Both the position numbers and the translations under genes were made by a program. From Prevotella denticola (GTDB lineage: Bacteria > Bacteroidota > Bacteroidia > Bacteroidales > Bacteroidaceae): a DNA stretch of 64,000 nt. Shown in pieces: positions 17,240 through 25,835 of this stretch; the stretch's first letter is position 1, and the number at the start of each line of letters is the position of its first letter. Location: the NCBI RefSeq assembly GCF_900454835.1, contig NZ_UGTM01000001.1, forward strand, positions 434,501 to 498,500. Reading direction: 5' to 3'. The notes under the pieces are model-generated. The model searched no databases. It was not told the origin of the DNA and saw nothing but the letters and a program-made list of their open reading frames with translations.

Positions 17240-18145
17240 ATGGCTGTACACAAGAAATATAACCGCAATGCAAAGACCAACGCCCTCGGGCGCGGACTTG
17301 ACGCGTTGATTTCCACGGAATCAGTAAGCACACAGGGCAGCTCTACCATCAACGAGGTTGCCTTGGACCAGATTGAAGCCAATCCCAACCAGCCGCGCCG
17401 CGAATTCGACCCGGTGGCTCTGGAGGAGTTGGCAAACAGCATACGTGAGCTTGGACTTGTCCAGCCCATCACGCTCCGCCAGACCGATGAGAACCGCTTC
17501 CAGATCATTGCCGGTGAACGTCGCTGGCGTGCCAGCCAGCTGGCCGGCCTGACGGCCATTCCGGCCTACATCCGCACCATCAAGGACGAGAGCGTGATGG
17601 AACTGGCACTGGTGGAGAACATCCAGCGCGAAGACCTGAACGCCATCGAGATAGCCCTTGCCTACGAACATCTGCTGGAGAAGAGCGGCATGACGCAGGA
17701 GCGTGTGGCCGAGCGTGTGGGCAAGAGCCGTGCCGCCATTGCCAATTACCTGCGTCTGCTGAAGCTCCCGGCACAGGTACAGATGGGATTGCAGAAAAAG
17801 GAAATCGACATGGGACACGCCCGTGCGCTGCTTTCGCTGGACAGTCCTTCGCTGCAGCTGAAGCTCTATCGTGAGATTCTGAAGAACGGATACAGTGTCC
17901 GCAAGGTAGAGGAACTCTGCCAGCAGCTCAACAGTGGTGAAGACATCCAGAGTGCCAAGAAGAAGATCGCAGCCCGTACCCGCCTGCCGGAGGAGTTCAA
18001 TCTCCTCAAGCAGCGTCTTTCGGCATTCTTCGACACGAAAGTGCAGATGAGCTGCAACACCAGAGGAAAGGGTAAGATCAGTATTCCGTTTGATTCAGAA
18101 GAAGAGCTGCTGCACATCATGGAGGTGATGGACAAGATGAAGTAG
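17240..18145 (+). CDS. parB: chromosome-partitioning protein ParB
   Basis: 301 residues from the ATG at 17240 (MAVHKKYNRNAKTNALGRGLDALIS), the conserved Bacteroidetes start; the frame is open further upstream through low-complexity pyrimidine-rich DNA that is probably untranslated. Seen: EANPNQPRREFDPVALEELANSI, IAGERRWRASQLAGLTAIPAYIR (CTP/parS-binding box), LVENIQREDLNAIEIALAYEHLL, HTH MTQERVAERVGKSRAAIANYLRLLKLP, and GHARALLSL. It loads on parS and slides as a CTP-dependent clamp. No parS consensus was identified by eye nearby. Confidence 0.96.
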   Translation: MAVHKKYNRNAKTNALGRGLDALISTESVSTQGSSTINEVALDQIEANPNQPRREFDPVALEELANSIRELGLVQPITLRQTDENRFQIIAGERRWRASQLAGLTAIPAYIRTIKDESVMELALVENIQREDLNAIEIALAYEHLLEKSGMTQERVAERVGKSRAAIANYLRLLKLPAQVQMGLQKKEIDMGHARALLSLDSPSLQLKLYREILKNGYSVRKVEELCQQLNSGEDIQSAKKKIAARTRLPEEFNLLKQRLSAFFDTKVQMSCNTRGKGKISIPFDSEEELLHIMEVMDKMK

Positions 18146-18215
18146 GCTCTTCCGGGTTGATGAGAGGACAAGGAATGACTACAAGATGGGCTGCAGGTGC
18201 CGGTCCGGGGGAATG

Positions 18216-18305
18216 GTTCCCAACTGCTCGGGAACATCATTCCCAGCCGTCGGGAACATTATTCCCGACCGTTCGGGAACCGTTGTCCCAACCGACCGGG
18301 AATTT
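18216..18305. repeat. 22-bp palindromic tandem array, locus 2
   Basis: Four units with (G/A)TTCCC or TGTCCC cores at 18216, 18239, 18261 and 18284 (spacing 22-23 bp), each closing with CGGGAA. Same family as 6245-6356. It lies between parB and the DUF5683 gene. Confidence 0.85.
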
Positions 18306-18363
18306 CGCTTCGGCAGTCAGATGGCTGGGAAACGGCGGCTTGTGTTAAGACAAAAGGGTAGTG

Positions 18364-19143
18364 ATGAGATTGAATGGTATAATCCGCAGAAGCCTGATGG
18401 CGGTTGGTGCGCTTGTCAGTATGACAGGCATACAGGCACAGGTACCGCAGCATGACACGATAAGGGTTGTCTATCCGGGCGACTCGGCGGTCGTCGAGGT
18501 GCCTGGTTCACAGGACAAGTACATCGAGGAAAAGGCGATCCTTACGCCGGATGATGAGGGAAGACTCACTTCCGTAATACGGAAGGACAGCACCGGCATG
18601 GTAAGGAAGAAAGGACGCGACTGGACCCGGTGGCGGCCCAGCCCCAAGCGGGCACTGTGGCTGGCACTCGTGTTGCCGGGCGCCGGCCAGGTCTACAACC
18701 GCAAGTACTGGAAGCTGCCGATTTTCTACGGAGGCTTCGTGGGCTGCATCTACGCTATGACGTGGAACAACCAGATGTATCATGACTATGCCCAGGCATA
18801 CATTGACATCATGGACAACGACCCGTCTACACAAAGCTACAACAATTTCCTGCACCTCGGGACGACCATCACCCCGGCCAATGAAGAGCGGTACAAAAGC
18901 ATCTTCAAGCAGCGCAAAGACCGTTACCGCCGCTGGCGCGACCTGAGTGTCTTCACCACCATCGCTGTCTATGCGCTGTCGGTCATCGATGCTTACGTGG
19001 ATGCCTCACTGTCTGATTTCGACATATCGGACAACCTTTCCCTGCATATTGCGCCGACAGTCATCCCCGACAAGCGCATCACGGCATCCGGAACTCCTTT
19101 CCGCTCGTCGGCTATCGGCATTGGCTGCAGCCTGACATTCTAA
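18364..19143 (+). CDS. DUF5683-domain exported protein
   Basis: 259 residues from the ATG at 18364. Signal peptide (RSLMAVGALVSMTGIQAQ). Central segment KRALWLALVLPGAGQVYNRKYWKLPIFYGGFVGCIYAMTWNN is the DUF5683 hallmark with one or two hydrophobic helices. A second hydrophobic stretch is at LSVFTTIAVYALSVIDAYVDASLSDFDIS. Function unknown. In Bacteroidetes it is regularly encoded between parB and relA/spoT, which suggests an envelope or growth role, but that is inference from synteny. Confidence 0.85.
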   Translation: MRLNGIIRRSLMAVGALVSMTGIQAQVPQHDTIRVVYPGDSAVVEVPGSQDKYIEEKAILTPDDEGRLTSVIRKDSTGMVRKKGRDWTRWRPSPKRALWLALVLPGAGQVYNRKYWKLPIFYGGFVGCIYAMTWNNQMYHDYAQAYIDIMDNDPSTQSYNNFLHLGTTITPANEERYKSIFKQRKDRYRRWRDLSVFTTIAVYALSVIDAYVDASLSDFDISDNLSLHIAPTVIPDKRITASGTPFRSSAIGIGCSLTF

Positions 19144-19183
19144 GCAGCGACGCACAGGACTTGCGCCAACCGAACAATAAGCG

Positions 19184-19426
19184 ATGAACCGAAAACGACA
19201 TATAGTACTCTTCCTCATGGCACTACTGGGAACGGCCGGTATTGTCCGGGCACAGCACCAGACGGTTGTTGACAATCACGGAAAGGCTGTCGATGTGCTT
19301 ATTCCCTCCACCGAGGGAATGATGGAAGGATATGTGGTTGCAGACTATTCCGATGCGAAATTTTGGCATGACGGAATGCTGTCGCCGGCACAGCTGGACA
19401 GGCCGCACCTTACCGGCAAGGCGTAA
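19184..19426 (+). pseudogene. small exported protein, possible lytic-transglycosylase remnant
   Basis: 80 residues with a clear signal peptide (HIVLFLMALLGTAGIVRAQ) and then TVVDNHGKAVDVLIPSTEGM before ending in a short tail. In related genomes this slot, between the DUF5683 gene and relA/spoT, holds a LysM/MltD-like murein transglycosylase whose N-terminus has a similar signal peptide plus a short beta segment ending in a P-E-G-M-like turn. The catalytic and LysM domains are absent here. It may be a decayed leftover or a genuine small exported protein. Confidence 0.4.
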
Positions 19427-19482
19427 TGGTACATTAACAAGATTCTTTCACCTTATTGTTATATATAAAGGGAGAATGCACA

Positions 19483-21777
19483 ATGGACAAGGACAATACA
19501 GAAGTTAAGGAAACTGACTATGAGAAGATGGTAGACGATGCCTTCCAGCATCTGATAGACACCTATCTTGCCTCGCGCCACCGGAAGAAGGTGGATATCA
19601 TCACCAAGGCATTCAATTTTGCCCGGCAGGCACACAAAGGAGTGCGCCGGCTGTCGGGGGAACCTTATATCATGCACCCCATCGCCGTCGCCCAGATTGC
19701 CTGTGAGGAGATGGGACTCGGGGCAACGAGCATCAGTGCGGCCCTGCTGCACGACGTGGTGGAAGATACCGACTATACTGTCGAGGACATAGAGAACATT
19801 TTCGGACCGAAGATAGCGCAGATTGTCGACGGACTGACAAAGATTTCCGGCGGCATCTTCGGCGAGCAGGCTTCCGCACAGGCCGAGAACTTCAAGAAGC
19901 TGCTGCTGACGATGAGCGACGACATCCGTGTCATCCTCATCAAGATATGCGACCGGCTGCACAATATGCGTACACTTGCTTCCCAGCCTGCCAACAAACA
20001 GTACAAGATAGCGGGTGAGACGCTCTATATCTATGCGCCGCTTGCCAACCGGCTGGGACTGAACAAGATCAAGACCGAACTGGAAGACCTCAGTTTCCGC
20101 TATGAGCATCCGGATGCATACGCCTCCATCGAGAAGAAACTGGCTTCCACGCAGGCGCAGCGTGACGCGCTTTTCGCAGAGTTCACGGCTCCTATCCGTG
20201 CCGAACTTGACAAGATGGGATTCCAGTATGAAATCAAGGCACGCGTGAAGAGCCCTTATTCCATCTGGAACAAGATGCAGAACAAGCACGTCACCTTTGA
20301 GGAGATTTATGATATTCTTGCCGTACGGATCATTTACAGGCCGAAGTCGCCGGAAGAGGAAATCAACAACTGTTTCCAGATTTATGTGGCAATCAGCCAG
20401 ATTTACAAGAGCCATCCCGACCGTCTGCGCGACTGGGTGAACCATCCCAAAGCGAACGGCTACCAGGCTCTGCACGTGACCCTCATGTCGGCCAAGGGAC
20501 GGTGGATAGAGGTGCAGATTCGTTCCGAGCACATGGATGAACTGGCCGAGCAGGGCTTCGCTGCCCACTGGAAGTACAAGGACGGCGGTGAAATAACCGA
20601 GGATGAAGGCGAACTGAACGAGTGGCTCAGTACCATCAAGGAAATCCTCGACGACCCGCAGCCCGATGCCATGGACTTCCTCGATGCCATCAAGCTCAAC
20701 CTCTTCGCCTCCGAGATCTTCGTCTTTACACCGAAAGGCGAAATCAAGACGATGCCGGCAGGATGTACGGCACTCGACTTTGCCTTCCAGATACACACTT
20801 TCCTCGGCAGTCATTGCATCGGTGCAAAGGTCAACCACAAACTCGTGCCGTTGAGCCACAGGCTCAACAGCGGCGACCAGGTCGAGATTCTGACTTCCAT
20901 GTCGCAGCACGTCAATCCGTCATGGATCAACTTTGTCTCTACGGCGAAGGCCAAGGCGAAGATACAGGCCATCCTCCGCCGCGAGAGCCGTGAGATACAG
21001 AAGACGGGGGAGGAGCAGCTGGCGAAGTGGCTGAAGGCGAACGACCTTGAGATGACCACCTCCGTACTGGACAAGCTCTGTGACTTGCACGATCTTCAGA
21101 AGCATGAGAGTCTTTTCCTTGCTGTCGGCGACAGGACGGTCATCCTCGGCGACACGGATCTGGACGAACTCCGGGGAAAGAAGAAAGGGGAGAAGGCCAT
21201 CTCTGTGAGCAAGTGGCGGCGTTACGTGCCGTTCCTGAAGTCGAATGGGAAGAAAGTGACCGGGCCGGTGGATGCTGACGATACGGCTTCGGCAGAGGGA
21301 CTGATTGTCGTGACCAGGGATTTCAACCGGAAGAAACCGGTCTTCATCAGCGAGGAGAATATCCATCGCTACCTTTTCCCACACTGCTGTCATGCCATTC
21401 CCGGCGATGATATCCTCGGCTATATAGACAACAAGAACCACATCGAAATCCACAAGCGGTCCTGTCCTGTGGCTTCAAAACTGAAGGCGAGCTACGGTAC
21501 GCGCATTCTGGATGCCAAGTGGGATATGCACCGCCGGCTCTTCTTCGATGCGACAGTAGAGATACGGGGTATCGACCGCAGCGGAATGCTGCACGACATT
21601 TCCGATGTGCTTTCCGATCAGCTGGGCATCAACATCCGCAAGATAACCATCTCCAGTGACAACGGCATCTTCGAAGGGACAATCGAGATGCAGGTCTACG
21701 ACCGGAAGGATGTCAAGTTCATCGTAGAAAGCATGATGAACATCAAGGATATGCAGGAGGTGCAGGAGGTGCTTTGA
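19483..21777 (+). CDS. bifunctional (p)ppGpp synthetase/hydrolase RelA/SpoT
   Basis: 764 residues from the ATG at 19483 with AAAGGGAGA as ribosome site; a TTG at 19456 is in frame but less likely. Domains in order: HD hydrolase (YIMHPIAVAQIA, LLHDVVEDTDY, ICDRLHNMRTL, ~60-180), nucleotidyl synthetase (YEIKARVKSPYSIWNKMQ, YDILAVRIIY, NGYQALHVTLMSAKGRWIEVQIRSEHMDELAEQGFAAHWKYK), TGS (FVFTPKGEIKTMPAGCTALDFAFQIH), zinc-finger region (HRYLFPHCCHAIPGDDILGYI) and C-terminal ACT (FDATVEIRGIDRSGMLHDISDVL). Both active sites look intact, so it makes and degrades the stringent alarmone. Confidence 0.95.
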   Translation: MDKDNTEVKETDYEKMVDDAFQHLIDTYLASRHRKKVDIITKAFNFARQAHKGVRRLSGEPYIMHPIAVAQIACEEMGLGATSISAALLHDVVEDTDYTVEDIENIFGPKIAQIVDGLTKISGGIFGEQASAQAENFKKLLLTMSDDIRVILIKICDRLHNMRTLASQPANKQYKIAGETLYIYAPLANRLGLNKIKTELEDLSFRYEHPDAYASIEKKLASTQAQRDALFAEFTAPIRAELDKMGFQYEIKARVKSPYSIWNKMQNKHVTFEEIYDILAVRIIYRPKSPEEEINNCFQIYVAISQIYKSHPDRLRDWVNHPKANGYQALHVTLMSAKGRWIEVQIRSEHMDELAEQGFAAHWKYKDGGEITEDEGELNEWLSTIKEILDDPQPDAMDFLDAIKLNLFASEIFVFTPKGEIKTMPAGCTALDFAFQIHTFLGSHCIGAKVNHKLVPLSHRLNSGDQVEILTSMSQHVNPSWINFVSTAKAKAKIQAILRRESREIQKTGEEQLAKWLKANDLEMTTSVLDKLCDLHDLQKHESLFLAVGDRTVILGDTDLDELRGKKKGEKAISVSKWRRYVPFLKSNGKKVTGPVDADDTASAEGLIVVTRDFNRKKPVFISEENIHRYLFPHCCHAIPGDDILGYIDNKNHIEIHKRSCPVASKLKASYGTRILDAKWDMHRRLFFDATVEIRGIDRSGMLHDISDVLSDQLGINIRKITISSDNGIFEGTIEMQVYDRKDVKFIVESMMNIKDMQEVQEVL

Positions 21778-21926
21778 CATAGCGGCCTCATTCCATCTCT
21801 TTTCCGAATGGGGGAGGAATAGTTTTTTTCGTTAAAAGCATAGACAGAGAATAAGACCGAGGCAGATAATATCCGGCAACTGCCGGCATTATACATCTGC
21901 AGTGACCGAGTCCCGATAAATATCAA

Positions 21927-22237
21927 TGCTGCCTGATGGACATTTGCCGTGCAAGGCAGCCATCAGCGTTATGCCGTATATGATAGCGATAGGAGTGGAA
22001 CGGCCTTTTCTTCAGATGTGCTGATGCCCGTCACATTTTGTGTTGTCGGCAGACACCAGTCGTGTTGACGGCCCGCTCCATGCCATATATTGCCTGGAGG
22101 GGAGCCTGCTTGTTGCCGGAGAAGAGCTGTGCGGGCAGAACTTATCTGAACAGGGGGGCTTTTCCGGAAACGATGCGGAATGGTCAGTTTAAAAGAAGTC
22201 ATGGGAAATCTTGCGGTTTGAGTTTTATCGGATAGCA
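21927..22237 (-). repeat. complete copy C of GCTGTCCGRTAA MITE-like repeat
   Basis: About 311 bp, inverted relative to copy B and homologous along its whole length. Ends GCTGCCTGATGG (21928-21939) and TTATCGGATAGC (22225-22236) are degenerate versions of the terminal repeats. No gene is supported in the 21778-22393 gap, in which this repeat is the main feature. Confidence 0.85.
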
Positions 22238-22393
22238 TCAGATAAACATAAGTGCAGGAAAAGGGAATGTATGGTCTCGGTAAACCATCAGTCCCTCACG
22301 TCAAGCCCATACGCTCTTCACGATAGCCATCTGTGCATTTAACGGAAGGGCCTGGAATATGCCATTTGCCTGTAATCTGTTTTACAGGTAATT

Positions 22394-23062
22394 TCAGATG
22401 TCCTCTTTGAGTATGTATTTCTTTAGATCATCCTCAATGACTTTTGGAACGACTTCTTTTCCCTCATAGGTCTTCATCATCTTACCTTGGTGGATGTATG
22501 CCAGAGTCTCGCAGATATCGGTCAAGGCAGAGATGATGTGAGAGGATATCAGGAATGTGCTTCCCTCTCTCTTTCTTTTGACTATCCAGTCTTTCAGTAG
22601 GATGACACCTGCGACATCCAATCCGTTGAAAGGTTCGTCCATGATATAGAAGTCACACTTCTGCATCATCAGTGCCATGAGCATCAGACGCTTTCTCATT
22701 CCCAAAGAGTATTTCGACGGATAGCTATTCAACGGAAGATGAAACAGCTTGTTGTACTGATTGATTTCTTCACCGGTACACGGAAGATGGGCAGCTTTCA
22801 GGCAGAATTCCAGAAACTCCTTGCTGGTAACCAGCGGGTAAAAGTAAGGCGTATCGGGCAGATAACCTATCCTGCAATGTTCTTCCATGATGACGTTGCC
22901 CTGATAATGTTCCAGGCCCGCAAGACACCTGAACAATGTGCTTTTGCCGGCACCGTTCTCTCCTACGATGCCATACGCTTTACTTTTCTCTAACCGGAGG
23001 GTCATGCCATGAAGGATGACGGACGAGCCGTATTTCTTCCTTATATTGTTTATCTGAATCAT
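22394..23062 (-). CDS. ABC transporter ATP-binding protein (second of double exporter)
   Basis: 222 residues. Walker A GIVGENGAGKSTLFRC (~33-48), signature YSLGMRKRLMLMALMM, Walker B CDFYIMDEPFNGLD, and switch His in FLISSHIIS. Its start overlaps the stop of the membrane gene at 23059-23973, so the two are translationally coupled and probably form one transporter. Last gene of the four-gene leftward operon. Confidence 0.93.
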   Translation of the reverse strand: MIQINNIRKKYGSSVILHGMTLRLEKSKAYGIVGENGAGKSTLFRCLAGLEHYQGNVIMEEHCRIGYLPDTPYFYPLVTSKEFLEFCLKAAHLPCTGEEINQYNKLFHLPLNSYPSKYSLGMRKRLMLMALMMQKCDFYIMDEPFNGLDVAGVILLKDWIVKRKREGSTFLISSHIISALTDICETLAYIHQGKMMKTYEGKEVVPKVIEDDLKKYILKEDI

Positions 23063-23973
23063 GCTGAATATTTGCTGTAGACCATAAAAGATAACAGAAG
23101 GGTGGTGAACGCAGCCAAGGGAATCATCACGGTCTTCATATATCCTATGGCATCGACCATGAACAAAGCTGATAGCACAATCATGATTACAATCGGATTG
23201 TCTATTTTGAAATACCTGATAAGCTCCGACTGGAAAAGAAAGATCGTGGCAAGGATATATATCATGACGACTTCTCCGATAACAAGGGCGTCAGCTTTGT
23301 GTATCAGGAGGATAGCGAAGAAGGGACATAGCAGTGCGAATGTATTCCCGATGGCATATATTGACTGTAAATGAATCATTCTCAAAGGGGAAGAGTAGAA
23401 CATCAGATGGCTCTTCCTGACAGGCTGACAGATGAGGAATCCAAGCAGATATACGAAGAGCAGTAGTGTGGCATAGGTGATATTGATGTTATGGTACAGC
23501 AGCCCCATGCAGGATGCGAATATCCCCAACAGGTAAGGGATAAGCAGCGTCCTCATACTGCCGGCATACTGATAAGAGCCTTTCAGCAGGAAAGGAAAAG
23601 TAAACATTGTGAACTGCAGCCGGGGTCTGGGCAGCATAGGCAGGGCAATCGCTATTGCCAGACACATGAGAAGTGGCAGCCAATAGAGGCGGAGCGCACA
23701 GATAGCTATTAATGGAGTGGAAAGAAGGACATACTCTGCCATCAGCAGCCTCTTCTCACTTCCGTACAATATCTGCAGGAGTTCCCTGTCGCCTCTGCTA
23801 TAATGGAATCCGGCCACGAGAGCGGCATCAACCAGTATGATATTCGTCTGCGGAGCCAATGACAGTATATAGAGCAATAAGCCTGCGACACACAGCAGAA
23901 GGACAGAGATGATTATTCCAAGTCCCTTCATCAGACGGTAAACGATTAGAAGCTGTAATTTCAGGAAATTCAT
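23059..23973 (-). CDS. polytopic membrane protein, ABC-2-like permease
   Basis: 304 residues from the ATG at 23973 (MNFLKLQLLIVYRLMKG); an upstream in-frame start at 24027 would add a basic 18-residue leader. About ten hydrophobic segments, no soluble domain, few charged residues. No family is certain, but the four-base overlap with the downstream ATPase gene and placement beside a second ATPase/permease pair identify it as an export permease. Confidence 0.7.
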   Translation of the reverse strand: MNFLKLQLLIVYRLMKGLGIIISVLLLCVAGLLLYILSLAPQTNIILVDAALVAGFHYSRGDRELLQILYGSEKRLLMAEYVLLSTPLIAICALRLYWLPLLMCLAIAIALPMLPRPRLQFTMFTFPFLLKGSYQYAGSMRTLLIPYLLGIFASCMGLLYHNINITYATLLLFVYLLGFLICQPVRKSHLMFYSSPLRMIHLQSIYAIGNTFALLCPFFAILLIHKADALVIGEVVMIYILATIFLFQSELIRYFKIDNPIVIMIVLSALFMVDAIGYMKTVMIPLAAFTTLLLSFMVYSKYSA

Positions 23974-24069
23974 GTGCTTTGACCGGATAGCAAGGAGTCG
24001 GATTCTACCTTGTCCTTTATGAACCATTACATTGATGAGACCAAGGAGTGAAGCCGCTGCAGGCTGCCT

Positions 24070-24846
24070 TCAGAATTTTGACAGTGAACCGCTTTCTTTA
24101 CTCTTGATGATTAAGAATTTCAGACAGAGATACCCTAAGAGCAAGTATAATCCATCATTGCAGAGAATGACCGTCAGGGTATTCGGTGTCAAAGATGATC
24201 CACGGAGCAACAACTGCTGTATGGCCGCATTCGCCTTTGCAAAGGGAAACAGCAACATGAGTGCTGTCTTGGAAGAGATAAAGACTGCCCCGTAGGTCAG
24301 GATACCAAAGACGATGGAGGATACCATGCTGTAGAATGACGATATGCTCTTGTATTTTAATGCCAGTGAGGCGCACATGATTCCCAGACCTATAAGCGAG
24401 AAGATGGATATGAGAAACAGCGGAAGTACAGAGAGCCATTGAATAAAAAGACCCGCTTGCACGGAAGGGACCAGAAGAACGCAGATAAACAGTGTGAGAA
24501 CGGACTGGATGATGGTAATCACACTTGACACAAGCCCCTTGACCAGAAGTAATGTGAAGAAAGATCTTGAATTGAGATACAGCTGTTCTATTGTTCCCTG
24601 GACAGTCTCCGACACGATGGAATCCACCACGGAGATGAAAGAGTTGTTGGCGATGAGCCAGATCATGAACGAGCAGATAAACGCCCATGTCTTGACCTCC
24701 GGTTTCCCCCGGAGGAGGACATGGGAGAGCAATACCATGAGCACAGCCCAGAAGAGAATATTGAACAGCGTGTTGAATTTATACCTGAAAGCCAATTTGA
24801 TGGATTTGACAAACTCTGCCTTCAAAAGTCCCCAGAAATACATCAT
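24070..24846 (-). CDS. ABC-2 type permease
   Basis: 258 residues with six membrane segments in the ABC-2 pattern: KAEFVKSIKLAFRYKFNTLFNILFWAVLMVLLSH, MIWLIANNSFISVVDSIVSETVQGTIEQLYLNSRSFFTLLLVKGL (the E-x-x-x-G-T-x-E-x-L coupling-helix motif of ABC-2 exporters), then LSVLPLFLISIFSLIGLGIMCASLALKYK. The paired ATPase starts upstream, 6 bp away. Exports an unknown substrate. Confidence 0.85.
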   Translation of the reverse strand: MMYFWGLLKAEFVKSIKLAFRYKFNTLFNILFWAVLMVLLSHVLLRGKPEVKTWAFICSFMIWLIANNSFISVVDSIVSETVQGTIEQLYLNSRSFFTLLLVKGLVSSVITIIQSVLTLFICVLLVPSVQAGLFIQWLSVLPLFLISIFSLIGLGIMCASLALKYKSISSFYSMVSSIVFGILTYGAVFISSKTALMLLFPFAKANAAIQQLLLRGSSLTPNTLTVILCNDGLYLLLGYLCLKFLIIKSKESGSLSKF

Positions 24847-24852
24847 GATGAA

Positions 24853-25761
24853 TCAGTTTAAATAAAAATCTTTTAAGTTCTCTCCTTCTATCTCCACGCT
24901 TGTCACCTCGTGTCCTTCTTGGTTCAGTCTGTCGATTTCCTTGCCCAATAGGAGTGCAGTGGTGAGAAGTCTGATTGTACAATAGAGGTCGTGCCGTTCC
25001 AGAATTTCATATCTGGCGGCCTGTAACTTGTCGATATCAGGATGCAGGATTTTAAGGATGAAAGAGTTGTCGAAGCTTGCTGTATCTTCTTTCCTTTTCA
25101 TGACTCCGTCTTGCAGCTTGAATATCTGCCGGGCGGTGCGTTCTATGAAGTTAAAGTCATGAGAAGTCATGATGATCAATCTGTTTGAAGTGATTTCCGG
25201 GGATGACAGGAAACTGCTCAGCCCGAATGCACTCTCAATGTCCAGTCCAAGGGTCGGCTCATCAAGGAATACGACGGGGGTGTTCATGCTCAGCGCACAG
25301 ATGATGGCGACCTTTTGCTGCATCCCGCGAGACAGATTCTCTACCAGCTGATTCCTTTTGTCGTATAATCCTAATTTGTTGAGGAGTTCCTTGCTCTGAC
25401 TACTTACGGCATTGAACGGGACGCCACGCACGGCGGCGAAATACTTTATGTTTTCCCATGGCGTCAGCTTGTAGTAGATGTTCCGGCTGCCTTCAGACAG
25501 CAGCGCAAAGGTCCTGTTCTTTTCTTCCTTGCTCATTGTCTGGAGGTCTTTCCCGAAATATTCTATCTTCCCCTCTTTATAGTCCAGCAGGTCTGTGCAG
25601 GATCTGATAAAAGTCGTCTTGCCTGCTCCATTCGATCCCAGGATGGCGACAACGCCTTTCTCCAAAACGATATTCACATCTTTCAGGACCTCATTCCCAT
25701 TGGATGAGGTCCTGAAAGTCTTTTTCAAATGATGTACGGAAAGTGCAGTTGTATTATCCAT
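24853..25761 (-). CDS. ABC transporter ATP-binding protein (first of double exporter)
   Basis: 302 residues. Walker A AILGSNGAGKTTFIRS, signature ENLSRGMQQKVAIICAL, Walker B TPVVFLDEPTLGLD, and H-loop LIIMTSHDFNFIE. About 80 C-terminal residues follow the core. First gene of the exporter operon, 74 bp after the dxs-like stop; a GGATAG/CTATCC hairpin (25799-25815) lies in that gap. Two ATPases and two permeases of different sequence in one operon suggest two exporters, or one heteromeric one, often tied to peptide export, though no precursor gene is visible here. Confidence 0.93.
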   Translation of the reverse strand: MDNTTALSVHHLKKTFRTSSNGNEVLKDVNIVLEKGVVAILGSNGAGKTTFIRSCTDLLDYKEGKIEYFGKDLQTMSKEEKNRTFALLSEGSRNIYYKLTPWENIKYFAAVRGVPFNAVSSQSKELLNKLGLYDKRNQLVENLSRGMQQKVAIICALSMNTPVVFLDEPTLGLDIESAFGLSSFLSSPEITSNRLIIMTSHDFNFIERTARQIFKLQDGVMKRKEDTASFDNSFILKILHPDIDKLQAARYEILERHDLYCTIRLLTTALLLGKEIDRLNQEGHEVTSVEIEGENLKDFYLN

Positions 25762-25835
25762 ATATCCCGAGTATTTCTTGCTGAATTTAGTGTTGTGGTG
25801 GATAGGAAAACTATCCAGACGGTTTTTCTGGCTCC

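Noticed and set aside
19459-20910. 483-residue leftward gene opposite relA/spoT
   Set aside because: Antisense shadow of conserved HD and synthetase domains.
25799-25815. Terminator between the dxs-like gene and the ABC exporter operon
   Set aside because: The GGATAG/CTATCC hairpin lacks a T-run on the minus strand, so readthrough from the dxs-like gene cannot be excluded.
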